Shown piece after piece: positions 1 through 8,754 of a DNA stretch of 36,371 nt. Every line of letters begins with the position of its first letter. The first letter of the stretch is position 1. Source of the DNA: Alphaproteobacteria bacterium. Its GTDB lineage: Bacteria > Pseudomonadota > Alphaproteobacteria > Rickettsiales > Deianiraeaceae. Below the pieces are notes generated by a model that saw only the letters and a list, made by a program, of their open reading frames with translations, did not search any database and was not told the origin of the DNA. The translations under genes were made by a program, and so were the position numbers. Location of the stretch: the NCBI GenBank assembly GCA_025363115.1, contig JANYEN010000025.1, positions 1 to 36,371 on the forward strand. Reading direction: 5' to 3'.

Positions 1-1592
1 ACTCCCAATGAAGATATTCTCCTTTTGTGAGCTAATTCTGAAAGAGGATTTGTATGATCCATAAACTGAGATAGCTGGGAGACCATAAAAAAATCTTTAA
101 TTGCTTTAACAACTGGACCATTGGAAATTATATCTACTGGAACAGCTATTTCTAAGGATACTGAATTTAATTTTTCTGAAGCAGATTTAGCAACTTTAGC
201 CAACCCTATCCTAACCTGATTTTCTAATAATTCTCCTACCGACCTAACTCTTCTGTTGCTTAAATGATCTATGTCATCGGCAATACCATTATGTTCTTTT
301 AATATTGCTAATTTTAAAATAGTGGCAGTTATGTCTTTGTGTGTCAATACCAAACTCGTATTTTCTTTGTCATCCCAGCCCAAAGATTTATTAATTTTAT
401 ATCTCCCAACTCCTAATAGATTATAATATTGCTGGTTAAAAAATAAATTATTAAAATATTTTTCAGCTTCTTCTATAGAAGATAGTTCTCCAGGTCGTAT
501 AACTTTCAAAATATTTTGCATTACTGATTCATAAGAAACATCCAAGTAAGGCAATATTGAATTTAAAATTACGTTGCTATAGTCTTTATGAAGGCTATTA
601 ATTACTGATATTTTTTTAATTTTAAAATCTTTAAAAGTAGATAAAAAACTTTCCGATATCTGAGAACAAATATTATAAATATTATTACCTTCTATTTCGT
701 GGTTGTTAAATAAATTAAAAGTTAGCAAGCTTTCAGATTTAATATAAACCATGCTTGTACCCTCTTGTACCGATTTAACAAATTTTTTATTTATAATTTT
801 TCCAGAATTTAGTGTAATTTGACCATAGCTATCCAATAAATCAAATTGAGAATAAATTCCCATCATATTTTCGTCTATCTTGAAGCTCCATAAATCTAAT
901 TTTGGGTCAAAAAAAATATCTAGTTTATGATAAAAAGATGAAACAATATCCTGTATACTCATTTTCATACCTGCTAATAGATAGTAGATAGGCATTTTTC
1001 TACGTTTATCTATTTTGAAAATCATTAATCCTTTATTGTCAAAAGTAATAGAAAGCCAACTACCTCTATATGGTATAACATTGGCAACATATGAAGAAAT
1101 ATTTCCAATAACATCTCTAATAAAAAATACCCCTGGGGAGCGATGTATTTGAGATACTACAACTCTTTCAAAACCATTAATAATAAAAGTAGCATTATCG
1201 GTCATTAGCGGAATGCCACCAAGAAGAACTTCCTGCTCCTTAATTGCCCTTATTTCAGTTTCTCCAGTATTTGAGTCTTTATGAAAAACAGTAAGTCGTA
1301 CTGTAATATAAATATCTGCAGCATACGTAATAGATTTTTTCTTGCATATTTCCACATCAAAAATAGGTTCAGCAAGTCTATATTTAACAAAATCTATTGA
1401 AGCATAACCAAATATATCCGTAAAAGGAAATACAGATTTGAACAAATCTTCCATATTTGCAGTATCTTTATCTTCGCTATATAAAAAATTGTGATAAGAC
1501 TTTTTCTGTATATCAACCAAACTATAAGCAGGCGATATGCTTGCTAATACTTTATACCCGAAGTTATTTCTGAAGCTTTTTATATTGGACAT
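1..1592 (-). CDS. rpoB: RNA polymerase beta subunit, N-terminal ~530 residues (3' part outside window)
   Basis: This encodes the beta subunit of RNA polymerase, part of the catalytic core. Reading the minus strand from the ATG at 1592-1590 gives an uninterrupted frame to the window edge. It begins MSNIKSFRNNFGYKV and contains the conserved protrusion motif HRSPGVFF. The last residues are the rifampicin-pocket cluster SQLSQFMDHTNPLSEL followed by AHKRRISSLG. Positions equivalent to E. coli Q513, D516, H526 and S531 carry the wild-type residues, so no classic resistance substitution is visible. The gene lies 67 bases downstream of rplL, the usual rplKAJL-rpoBC order, and is probably co-transcribed. 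The C-terminal ~60% is not in the window. Confidence 0.97.
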   Translation of the reverse strand, partial: MSNIKSFRNNFGYKVLASISPAYSLVDIQKKSYHNFLYSEDKDTANMEDLFKSVFPFTDIFGYASIDFVKYRLAEPIFDVEICKKKSITYAADIYITVRLTVFHKDSNTGETEIRAIKEQEVLLGGIPLMTDNATFIINGFERVVVSQIHRSPGVFFIRDVIGNISSYVANVIPYRGSWLSITFDNKGLMIFKIDKRRKMPIYYLLAGMKMSIQDIVSSFYHKLDIFFDPKLDLWSFKIDENMMGIYSQFDLLDSYGQITLNSGKIINKKFVKSVQEGTSMVYIKSESLLTFNLFNNHEIEGNNIYNICSQISESFLSTFKDFKIKKISVINSLHKDYSNVILNSILPYLDVSYESVMQNILKVIRPGELSSIEEAEKYFNNLFFNQQYYNLLGVGRYKINKSLGWDDKENTSLVLTHKDITATILKLAILKEHNGIADDIDHLSNRRVRSVGELLENQVRIGLAKVAKSASEKLNSVSLEIAVPVDIISNGPVVKAIKDFFMVSQLSQFMDHTNPLSELAHKRRISSLG

Positions 1593-1659
1593 ATGATATT
1601 AAATTTGTTAGTGAAGTTATAATAAATACTAATTCAACGATTTAAAAAATCTTGATACA

Positions 1660-2031
1660 TTATTTTATTTCAACTTTAGCACCAACTGCCTCTAATTGCT
1701 TTTTAATAGTTTCCGCTTCTTCTTTATTAACTCCTTCTTTAAGACTTTTAGGAGCTGATTCTACAAGAGTTTTTGCTTCACCTAAACCAAGACCAGTTAT
1801 TGCCCTAACTTCTTTAATAACATTAATTTTATTTTCTCCAAAAGAAGATAAAATTACAGAAAAAGAAGTTTTTTCTTCCGCTATAGCCTCCATTGCAACA
1901 GGAGCAGAAGATGATGCTATTGGAGCTGCCGCTGAAACTCCCCATTTATCTTCTAACATTTTTACTAATTCTGATACCTGAATAATAGTCAATTCAGATA
2001 GTTCATTGGCAATTTTATTTAAGTCTAACAT
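1660..2031 (-). CDS. rplL: 50S ribosomal protein L7/L12
   Basis: L7/L12 forms the multicopy stalk of the large ribosomal subunit that recruits translation GTPases. The protein is 123 residues, normal for the family. It has the N-terminal dimerisation segment (about 1-35), an Ala/Ser-rich hinge (about 34-55), and a C-terminal domain with the conserved signature [15 protein letters not shown] and a closing GAKVEIK. It sits 29 bases after rplJ, its binding partner in the stalk, and before rpoB. It is expected to share the ribosomal operon transcript. The start is the ATG at 2031. Confidence 0.97.
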   Translation of the reverse strand: MLDLNKIANELSELTIIQVSELVKMLEDKWGVSAAAPIASSSAPVAMEAIAEEKTSFSVILSSFGENKINVIKEVRAITGLGLGEAKTLVESAPKSLKEGVNKEEAETIKKQLEAVGAKVEIK

Positions 2032-2060
2032 AGTTTTTTTAAAGTTAAGTTAAAGAATAA

Positions 2061-2573
2061 TTAATTCGCAATTTTAGAATGTGCGTCCATTACTCTTAAT
2101 AATGAAGCTCCCGACTCTTTAAGCAATCTAGCTAAGGTAGAAGGGCAGGCAAGCATAGTACCAAGTAATTTTGTACGCAAAGCAGGAAGTGGTGGTAAAT
2201 TTGAAAGATAATTTATATCTTTAGACTCATAAAGGCTTTTACCGTCACTTGCCATAATAATCGAAATTTTATTTTTATCGTTCGCATATTTCACAATTAT
2301 TTTTGACATTTCAACTGGTTCACTTCCATAAACAACGGCAATCTGATTTTTTAAGGAGGTTTCTGCATTTATAAATTTAGTTTGTTTTAAAGCTATTTTA
2401 TTAATCTTGTTTTTTACTACTAGCATTTTTGCGTTTATATTTCTTAGTTCGGTTCTAATAGCTAAGGTGGTATTTGCTTTTAGTCCCGAATAGTCTATAA
2501 AAAAAATCCATTCTGCTGAGTTATAACCAGTTAAAAGGCTATTAACAAGGTTTTTCTTTTGTATTTTATTCAT
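2061..2573 (-). CDS. rplJ: 50S ribosomal protein L10
   Basis: L10 anchors the L7/L12 dimers to 23S rRNA at the base of the stalk. The 170-residue product has the family N-terminal pattern: FIDYSGLKANTTLAIRTELR, a short strand AKMLVVKNKINKIAL, and a C-terminal helix likely to bind L12. The length matches bacterial L10. The gene begins 5 bases after the rplA stop, so it is translationally close to L1. I saw no clear L10 autoregulatory leader, and the 5-base gap leaves little room for one directly upstream. Confidence 0.95.
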   Translation of the reverse strand: MNKIQKKNLVNSLLTGYNSAEWIFFIDYSGLKANTTLAIRTELRNINAKMLVVKNKINKIALKQTKFINAETSLKNQIAVVYGSEPVEMSKIIVKYANDKNKISIIMASDGKSLYESKDINYLSNLPPLPALRTKLLGTMLACPSTLARLLKESGASLLRVMDAHSKIAN

Positions 2574-2578
2574 ATTTA

Positions 2579-3301
2579 TTAAGCATTATATATGTCTGAC
2601 ATTTTTATCGCAAAAGACCTACCCATTAAAGTAGATGATAATCTTAATTCTAGAAAATAAGTTCCTTTTATGCTCGCTGGCTTAATAGCTTTAAGGGCTT
2701 CATATATAGCCAACAAATTGCTTTTTATTTTATCTTGCTCAAAATCAATTCTCCCAATTGAAAGCCTTATATAACCCAATTTATCTGTTTTTAGCTCAGC
2801 CCTACCTTTTATTGCTTCTTTTGTGGCATTTACCAAATCTTCTGCTACCGTACCTAGCTTGACATTTGGCATTAGACCTTTAGGACCCAATATTCTAGCT
2901 ATTTTACCAAGCTTTACCATCATATCAGGCGAAGCTAAACATAATGAAAAATCTTTTCCAGGTATAATCTGCTTGCTAAAAATTTTTTCTATTAAATCTT
3001 CTCCTCCAGCATATTTTGCACCCGAGGCAATTAAACTTTCTGAATTGGAAGAAGAGGTAAATGCTGCAATTGCAGATGCTTTGCCACTTCCATTAGGCAA
3101 TATACAGGAAGACTTAATCACTTGATCTGATTTTTTAGGGTCAAGACCTATTTTTATACAAAGATCAATAGATTCATTAAACTTTGCTTTGGCAGTATGT
3201 ATATAATCTGATAAGTTTTTAAAGAATGCTTCTAAAGAAACTTGAGAGTTCAAATTTTCTTTTAAGGCTTTAAAATTTCTAAGTCTTTTGCTAATAATCA
3301 T
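2579..3301 (-). CDS. rplA: 50S ribosomal protein L1
   Basis: L1 forms the mobile L1 stalk near the ribosomal E site and often represses its own operon. The 240-residue product contains the typical GAKYAGGEDLIEKI region, the LGPKGLMPNVKLGTV motif (roughly residues 138-152) and the C-terminal AIKPASIKGTYF segment. The N-terminus is slightly divergent (MIISKRLRNFKALKENLNS). It lies between rplK (8 bases upstream) and rplJ (5 bases downstream), so the operon is tightly packed. Confidence 0.96.
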   Translation of the reverse strand: MIISKRLRNFKALKENLNSQVSLEAFFKNLSDYIHTAKAKFNESIDLCIKIGLDPKKSDQVIKSSCILPNGSGKASAIAAFTSSSNSESLIASGAKYAGGEDLIEKIFSKQIIPGKDFSLCLASPDMMVKLGKIARILGPKGLMPNVKLGTVAEDLVNATKEAIKGRAELKTDKLGYIRLSIGRIDFEQDKIKSNLLAIYEALKAIKPASIKGTYFLELRLSSTLMGRSFAIKMSDIYNA

Positions 3302-3309
3302 AAATTTAA

Positions 3310-3738
3310 TTAATCATTAATAACTTCAATGCCCATAGAATTTGCACTTCCAGCAATTTCTCGCATAGCAACTTCAACGGTAGAAGATGTCATATCTTTA
3401 ATTTTTCTGATGGCGATTTCTTTAATTTGCGACATTTTGATTTTACCAACAATTACTTTGCCTGCCTCTTTTGACCCACTTTCTAATGATGTCGCTTTTT
3501 TAATCAAAGATGTAACAGTAGGCTCTTTTGTTATGAAGCTAAAAGTTTTATCTTTATAGACATTAATAATAATAGGTATAGGAAAACCAACAAGATCTTT
3601 GGTTCTTGCATTAAATTCTTTACAAAATTCCATAATATTAACCCCACGTGGTCCTAAGGCAGTACCAACAGGAGGTGCTGGGTTGGCTTTTCCAGCTTCA
3701 ATTTGCAATTTTACAACTGAACCAATTTCTTTAGCCAT
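3310..3738 (-). CDS. rplK: 50S ribosomal protein L11
   Basis: L11 binds the GTPase-associated region of 23S rRNA. The 142-residue protein has the canonical proline-rich N-terminal motif [20 protein letters not shown] (about residues 17-36), the FCKEFNART segment, and the C-terminal RNA-binding domain ending SANSMGIEV. It is the first ribosomal gene of the minus-strand block. The usual upstream partners secE and nusG are not here; the gene upstream is ruvC, 141 bases away. The 3739-3879 gap may hold the operon promoter, but I could not identify one with confidence. Confidence 0.97.
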   Translation of the reverse strand: MAKEIGSVVKLQIEAGKANPAPPVGTALGPRGVNIMEFCKEFNARTKDLVGFPIPIIINVYKDKTFSFITKEPTVTSLIKKATSLESGSKEAGKVIVGKIKMSQIKEIAIRKIKDMTSSTVEVAMREIAGSANSMGIEVIND

Positions 3739-3879
3739 ATTTTTAAATAAAAATATTTAATGATAATAAATTTGCATTCTTTCTTGATATAGTTCAAAGG
3801 AGTAATTTTTTAAAATCAAGAACTTTTTTATTTTTTATTAGCAAATATAATTTAAAAGTTTTTTATCAAATAATTAAAG

Positions 3880-4362
3880 CTATTTTAAATCTGTATTTTT
3901 AAGCAAATAAGTTAAACCAACACAAACAGCATCACTTTCGTCATCATTTTTAAAATTTATTTTTTTCCCAATAATATGTTGAATCATATATTCAAGTTGT
4001 TGTTTTTGTGCAGAGCCATTGCCAACTATAGTATTTTTTATGGTTTTGGGGCTATATTCTACAATAGAAGCTCCCAATATTGAACTGATTGCTATACATC
4101 CTCCTCTTACCATCCCTAGCTTTAATGAAGAAGAGGCGTTTTTATTTACAAAACATTCTTCAATAACTGCAATTTTTATATCATATTTTTTAATAATTTG
4201 CCCAATAATAATAGTGATATTTTTGATTTTTTCAATTGCATCTCCGCCAGGTTTAGCTAAAATTGAACCATATTCTAATAAATTATATTTGTTATTAATT
4301 CGTTCTACAACCGCCCATCCCGTGGAATTTAAAGATGGATCAATTCCTAAAATTATCGCCAT
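3880..4362 (-). CDS. ruvC: Holliday junction resolvase RuvC
   Basis: RuvC is the endonuclease that resolves Holliday junctions with RuvAB in recombinational repair. The product starts MAIILGIDPSLNSTGW. The acidic catalytic residue of GIDP is at position 7, with further family acidic residues in VIEECFVNKNASSSL and near the C-terminus in KNDDESDAV. About 160 residues is normal length. I chose the ATG at 4362; an in-frame TTG at 4374 would add four residues that the family lacks and would overlap the upstream gene. It lies one base after the stop of the large upstream unknown gene, suggesting coupled translation. No ruvA or ruvB is nearby. Confidence 0.93.
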   Translation of the reverse strand: MAIILGIDPSLNSTGWAVVERINNKYNLLEYGSILAKPGGDAIEKIKNITIIIGQIIKKYDIKIAVIEECFVNKNASSSLKLGMVRGGCIAISSILGASIVEYSPKTIKNTIVGNGSAQKQQLEYMIQHIIGKKINFKNDDESDAVCVGLTYLLKNTDLK

Positions 4363-4363
4363 T

Positions 4364-5929
4364 TTATGATACAATACTTTTTTGAGGATTTATTATAGAT
4401 TGTATATTAATTTCAATTTTTTGCAATTTTTTTATTATCTCTTGTTTTTCGTGATCAGATGCATGAATTGTTTGGCTAAAATCTTTTATTTTCTTGCTAT
4501 TACCTATAGTAAATTCTTCTTTTATAAAATTATCGATAACTTCAGAAATTGTTTGCATATTTGTTTTTAAACTACCTGGAAGTTTTTGAGCAACATCCAT
4601 TATGTCTTTGGCAATAATATTTCTTGTTTCTAGTTTTAAAGATTTTAAACCCACTATTTCTTCAAAATTAGGAATTTTTTCAAAAGCATAATTCCAGCTT
4701 TCTTGTGCAAGTTGATTTGCAATTGGTGATTTTTTTTCAGAGTTGGCAAAAAAATTTTGTATTGCGGGGGTTTTAGAAACGGGAGAAGACATTCCATGTG
4801 CAGAATTATCAAATTCCCCAGTTGTTGTTGTGCGAAACTTAATAATTTGTTTTAATGAGCTTACTTGTAGATCATGCAAAGGTCTACCGCTGTTTCTGGT
4901 TGCTAAATATTTTTCGGCTTCTGCTACGTTAGCAAAAACTTGGTTTGTATCGGGATTAATTGCTTGAGTGGGCTGAGCCTTTTGTGATTCAATTAAATGC
5001 TTAAAATAAGCACTTTCAAAAATTTTCTTTCTTTCAGCAAAAAGTGGCATAGTAGATTTTTGAAAGGCTATATCCATAAAATTTAAAATGGTACCAGAAA
5101 TATTTCTTTCTTCTGTATCAAATGCTTCAATATCTCTTTTAAAGCTCTGATATACCTCCAATTGTTTATCTATATAAAATTGGTCAGTAGTTTTAGAATC
5201 ATAACTTTCAAATTGGATATTAAAATTATTATTTAAAAGACATTCCATGGCAACTCCATGCAAACTGCCATCTGCACAAAAATCAATTATATGTAATAAT
5301 CCGGACCAAATTATTTTAATATTATTATTTTTATAATTTTCATATATATGTTTTTCTCTTGCTTGCATAAAAGTAAAGCCTTCGGGTGTATTTCTTGAAC
5401 GCGATGTATTTAATATAACTTCTGGAGAAGGAATATCTATTTTTTTATTTATATTGTGTTCAAGCGACATAATAGTAAAATTTGGATATTTATCTTTTAA
5501 TCTTTGTAATTCACGATATATATTAAGTTGTACAAGATTTACCATTATAGCTTTAAAAGCGGAATATTGAAGTTGCTCCGATTGTACTTTAGTAAACTTT
5601 AAGCCTTCAGAGGTTATTTGAATTACTTTTTCGATATTTTGCTTAGGAAAGACTCTCATAGTTCGCATTATACTGTTATGCAAGTTTTTGGTATAATTTT
5701 GGATTATTGCATCTAATTTCAACTCTCCATTAACATCAAAATAATCTTTATCGGTTAAACTATTGAAAGCCATCTCTATTCCCAATACGCATGGTTTGCC
5801 TTGATGCTTTAATATTATTGATTGCAGGCTTTGTAAATTTTTAATAGCTAGTGTAATATCTCCATGTGCTTCTCCTAAAAAAGTTATAGGTTGAGAGGTA
5901 TTTAAAGGCATCTCCAAAGAATTAGCCAT
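4364..5929 (-). CDS. Unknown 521-residue protein with EreA/ChaN/TraB-like N-terminal motif set
   Basis: I do not recognise the whole protein. Its N-terminal ~220 residues carry a motif pattern shared by the erythromycin-esterase/ChaN/TraB-PrgY/Tiki fold superfamily: FLGEAHGD (Glu20, His22), a second acidic position in GIEMAF (Glu52), SLEHN in the middle, and WSGLLHI with Gly210/His213. In that superfamily conserved Glu and His residues bind metal or ligand and act as catalytic groups. The C-terminal ~300 residues are hydrophilic, predicted mostly helical, with no family I know. No signal peptide or membrane segment is visible. The gene sits between gatB and ruvC on the same strand and nearly abuts ruvC. 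It could be a cytosolic metal-dependent hydrolase or a host-directed enzyme; function is unproven. Confidence 0.5.
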   Translation of the reverse strand: MANSLEMPLNTSQPITFLGEAHGDITLAIKNLQSLQSIILKHQGKPCVLGIEMAFNSLTDKDYFDVNGELKLDAIIQNYTKNLHNSIMRTMRVFPKQNIEKVIQITSEGLKFTKVQSEQLQYSAFKAIMVNLVQLNIYRELQRLKDKYPNFTIMSLEHNINKKIDIPSPEVILNTSRSRNTPEGFTFMQAREKHIYENYKNNNIKIIWSGLLHIIDFCADGSLHGVAMECLLNNNFNIQFESYDSKTTDQFYIDKQLEVYQSFKRDIEAFDTEERNISGTILNFMDIAFQKSTMPLFAERKKIFESAYFKHLIESQKAQPTQAINPDTNQVFANVAEAEKYLATRNSGRPLHDLQVSSLKQIIKFRTTTTGEFDNSAHGMSSPVSKTPAIQNFFANSEKKSPIANQLAQESWNYAFEKIPNFEEIVGLKSLKLETRNIIAKDIMDVAQKLPGSLKTNMQTISEVIDNFIKEEFTIGNSKKIKDFSQTIHASDHEKQEIIKKLQKIEINIQSIINPQKSIVS

Positions 5930-5988
5930 ATTTTGTTAGAACTAATATAAATAATATTATTATTTATGTACTAAATTGCAATACTATT

Positions 5989-7437
5989 TTACAAAAAATT
6001 ACGTAAAATGTCGGTGATTTTTTGAGGATTTGCCTTACCTTCCGTGGCTTTCATAGCTTGCCCTACAAAAAAAGCAAATAATTTATCTTTGCCATTTTTA
6101 TATTCGGCAACTTTATCAGGGTTATCATCAATTATTTTTTTTATAATTTGTTCTATTTCCTCAGTATTATCCATCTGTTTTAAACCTTTTTCTTCAATAA
6201 TTTGCTGTGCAGATTTGCCACTTTCCAGCATTTCGTCTAAAATATCTTTTGCCATTTTGCCACTAATCATGCCAGTAGAAATATTAGCAATAAGGTCATA
6301 GAGTTTTTGGCTATTTACTATAGAATCCTCCAATTTAATACCTAATTTTTTTAGTCTTCCCATTAATTCTACCATAATCCATGAGAAAGCCATTTTTGCT
6401 TCACCGCCTTTATTTATAATATCATCAAAAAAAATACATCCAATTTCATCTTCAATTAAAGCTTGAGCATCTCGTTCAATTAGGTTATAATCGTTGATAT
6501 ATCTAGCTTTACGACTAGTGGGCAACTCTGGCAAAGTAAGGCGAATTTTCTCAATAAACTCATTGCTAACAATAATAGGTAATAAATCAGGATCGGGAAA
6601 ATATTTATAATCTAAGGCATCTTCTTTAACCCGTAAAGCAAATGTAATGCCTTTAGCGGAATCATAAAGCCTGGTTTCTTGAATAATTTTTATGCCCGAT
6701 TCTATTAATTCTACTTGCCTTTCAGCCTCATATTCAATTGCTTCTTTTATAAATTTAAATGAATTGACATTTTTAACTTCGCATCGGGTTCCCAATATTG
6801 TTGACCCTACCGGCATAACCGAAACGTTAACATCACATCTAAATGATCCCTTCTCCATATCAGCATCACTGGTTTGAATAGCTCGCAAAATGCCATGTAA
6901 TTTTTTTAAATAGCTAACTGCTTCCCCAGAATTTTTAAAGTCAGGCTTGGTTACTATCTCCATCAAAGGTACCCCCGCTCTATTGAAATCTAAGCAACTT
7001 TTATTTGCTAGCTTGTCATGAATTAATTTGCCTGCATCTTGTTCTATATGAATTCTTTCAATTCTGATTTTTTTGATCTCGCTCCCCTCAATTGTTATAT
7101 CAATAAATCCATCACTTACAATCGGGTAATACATTTGGGTAATTTGATAACCTGAAGGTAAATCAGGATAAAAATAACTTTTTCTGTCAAATACCGAATA
7201 TTTATTTATAATGCCATTGATGGCCAAACCAGTTTTTATAGTTTGTTCTACGGCTTCAAAATTAAGCACAGGCAAAACTCCTGGCAACGCTATATCATAA
7301 AAGCTAGCAGCGCTATTAGGTTCTTCGGCAAATACATAATGGGTATCAGAAAAAAGCTTTTTATTGGTTTTTATTTGAGCGTGCACTTCTAACCCTATAA
7401 CAATTTCGTAATTATTTTTTTTACCTTGAATTATCAT
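5989..7437 (-). CDS. gatB: Asp-tRNA(Asn)/Glu-tRNA(Gln) amidotransferase subunit B
   Basis: GatB is the kinase/tRNA-binding subunit of GatCAB, which converts Glu-tRNA(Gln) (and Asp-tRNA(Asn)) to the correct amidated form. The 482-residue product has the hallmarks IGLEVHAQIKTNKKLFS at the N-terminus, FYPDLPSGYQITQ around residue 90, the FNRAGVPLMEIVTKPD segment, and RCDVNVSV. A C-terminal YqeY-like helical tail ends in QKITDILRNFL. The length is normal. The start ATG at 7437 gives a good N-terminus. gatA and gatC are not adjacent in this window, so the GatCAB operon is split here. Confidence 0.96.
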   Translation of the reverse strand: MIIQGKKNNYEIVIGLEVHAQIKTNKKLFSDTHYVFAEEPNSAASFYDIALPGVLPVLNFEAVEQTIKTGLAINGIINKYSVFDRKSYFYPDLPSGYQITQMYYPIVSDGFIDITIEGSEIKKIRIERIHIEQDAGKLIHDKLANKSCLDFNRAGVPLMEIVTKPDFKNSGEAVSYLKKLHGILRAIQTSDADMEKGSFRCDVNVSVMPVGSTILGTRCEVKNVNSFKFIKEAIEYEAERQVELIESGIKIIQETRLYDSAKGITFALRVKEDALDYKYFPDPDLLPIIVSNEFIEKIRLTLPELPTSRKARYINDYNLIERDAQALIEDEIGCIFFDDIINKGGEAKMAFSWIMVELMGRLKKLGIKLEDSIVNSQKLYDLIANISTGMISGKMAKDILDEMLESGKSAQQIIEEKGLKQMDNTEEIEQIIKKIIDDNPDKVAEYKNGKDKLFAFFVGQAMKATEGKANPQKITDILRNFL

Positions 7438-7613
7438 AAATTTTTTAGATATATTTTTGCTAAATCAACAAATGAATATATAATTGATTATTTGCAAGAA
7501 AATTTGCACCTAAAGTTTTATAGAAGTTATTTATATTAATATAACTATTTTTCTTGATTATAAAAATTCTGCTATGGCAACTAAATTTATAATTTAAATT
7601 GTTTAACCATTCA

Positions 7614-8441
7614 ATGAAAATATCAATTGATATAATTGCAGACTATGGTGGTAACCCAGGTTGCTATGATATGGCATTTGCTGAAGTTAAAAATAAAATT
7701 TGTTCTATTTTTGATGCTGAGGCAATAGATTATAGAATTATGTCATGCCTTTCGGTTAATGCTTTTAATACAATCGAAACAGGATTTGTGGTAGCTCAAT
7801 TGGCGTCGCATAGCAACATTAAAAACCATGTTGTTTATCATAATACAGCCCCTCGTAAAGACGATATATCGATAAGAAAAGATAACGCTGGAGAAAACTT
7901 AGCAATGTCTTTGTTGCCAAATGGAGTATTAATTGTAGGGGTTTATTCTGGATTTACTTTTTCATTCATAAAAAATATTGCTCCAATTTACGGCGTTAAG
8001 TGCGATAATAAAGGTTCTCAATTTCGATCTCGAGATATATTTCCACAAGCTCTATTATCTTTAGTTAAAGAGGTATACATTGAGGGGTTATCTGATTTAT
8101 CAAAATCCAATCACGCTACCGAAATTATTAATAATACCTGCGATATTGAAATAAATAACATATTATATATTGACGGATATGGCAATTTAAAAACTAGCTT
8201 GCCAGAAAGTGTATTAACCCAGCAAAAAGTTGTAAAAATAATTATTAATGACATAGCTCACACGGCCTATATTAGTAACGATGGAATATTTGGAATAGAA
8301 AATGGCAACATGGTAATTGCTCAAGGTAGCTCAGGAGGAAATATGGGCAATATGAAGTTTTTAGAAATTTCGTTTCGTGGAGGCAATGCCGCAGAACGCT
8401 TTAACTACCCTAAACCTGGAGACAAAATTATAATTACTTAA
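7614..8441 (+). CDS. SAM hydroxide adenosyltransferase family protein (divergent)
   Basis: The protein resembles the SAM hydroxide adenosyltransferase (DUF62, chlorinase/fluorinase-like) family, which hydrolyses S-adenosylmethionine to adenosine and methionine. Evidence is the N-terminal strand-plus-loop ISIDIIADYGGNPGCYD where the family has TDFG.xDxY, and the C-terminal domain motif YIDGYGNLKTSLPES (family: D.FGNLxTN), followed by a GNMGNMKFLEISFRGG strand-turn region. The middle is divergent: the usual VVDPGVGT motif is replaced around VVYHNTAPRKDD. I chose the ATG at 7614; an upstream in-frame TTG at 7599 would add five residues. It heads a plus-strand run reaching ribBA. Family call is moderate, catalytic activity uncertain. 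Confidence 0.65.
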   Translation: MKISIDIIADYGGNPGCYDMAFAEVKNKICSIFDAEAIDYRIMSCLSVNAFNTIETGFVVAQLASHSNIKNHVVYHNTAPRKDDISIRKDNAGENLAMSLLPNGVLIVGVYSGFTFSFIKNIAPIYGVKCDNKGSQFRSRDIFPQALLSLVKEVYIEGLSDLSKSNHATEIINNTCDIEINNILYIDGYGNLKTSLPESVLTQQKVVKIIINDIAHTAYISNDGIFGIENGNMVIAQGSSGGNMGNMKFLEISFRGGNAAERFNYPKPGDKIIIT

Positions 8442-8451
8442 TCACAATTAT

Positions 8452-8739
8452 ATGAAAAACACTGCAAATAAAAAGGAATTTAACGTTTTACCTGAATTTA
8501 AAAAAATTTGGCCAGGCATCATAGACGAATTTGCTAAAGTTTATAAAGAAGAGGAACATGCAAGTCCATTTTTATCCCTTGTCGATAAAGTTATGACCAA
8601 ATGTAATGAAAAAGACGAAAGCGAAGATAAATTGTTTGAATACATTGATTGCGTAAATTTTAATTTAACTTTGATAGAACCAAAAAATGATTTTGTTAAG
8701 TTTTTGATTGAAGATGGCGAAGATTTTATAGAAGAATAA
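8452..8739 (+). CDS. Small acidic protein, unknown function
   Basis: A 95-residue protein that I do not recognise. It is rich in Glu/Asp and Lys and contains a Trp in FKKIWPGIIDEF. It is predicted helical, and lacks a signal peptide and membrane segments. It ends EDGEDFIEE, strongly acidic. The start is 10 bases after the adenosyltransferase-like gene and the stop is 15 bases before the glycosyltransferase, so it looks like a real operon member. Its general look recalls small cytosolic immunity- or adaptor-type proteins, but that is impression only. Confidence 0.6.
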   Translation: MKNTANKKEFNVLPEFKKIWPGIIDEFAKVYKEEEHASPFLSLVDKVMTKCNEKDESEDKLFEYIDCVNFNLTLIEPKNDFVKFLIEDGEDFIEE

Positions 8740-8754
8740 AATACTTTAATTTAT

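Noticed and set aside
1652..1981. Plus-strand ORF antisense to rplL
   Set aside because: Shadow of a conserved ribosomal gene with no own homology or start signal; the same applies to other antisense frames over rplA, rplK, gatB, uvrA and the methyltransferase.
4363..4374. TTG start for ruvC at 4374
   Set aside because: Adds four residues not seen in RuvC and overlaps the upstream gene; ATG at 4362 gives the canonical MAIILGIDPS start.
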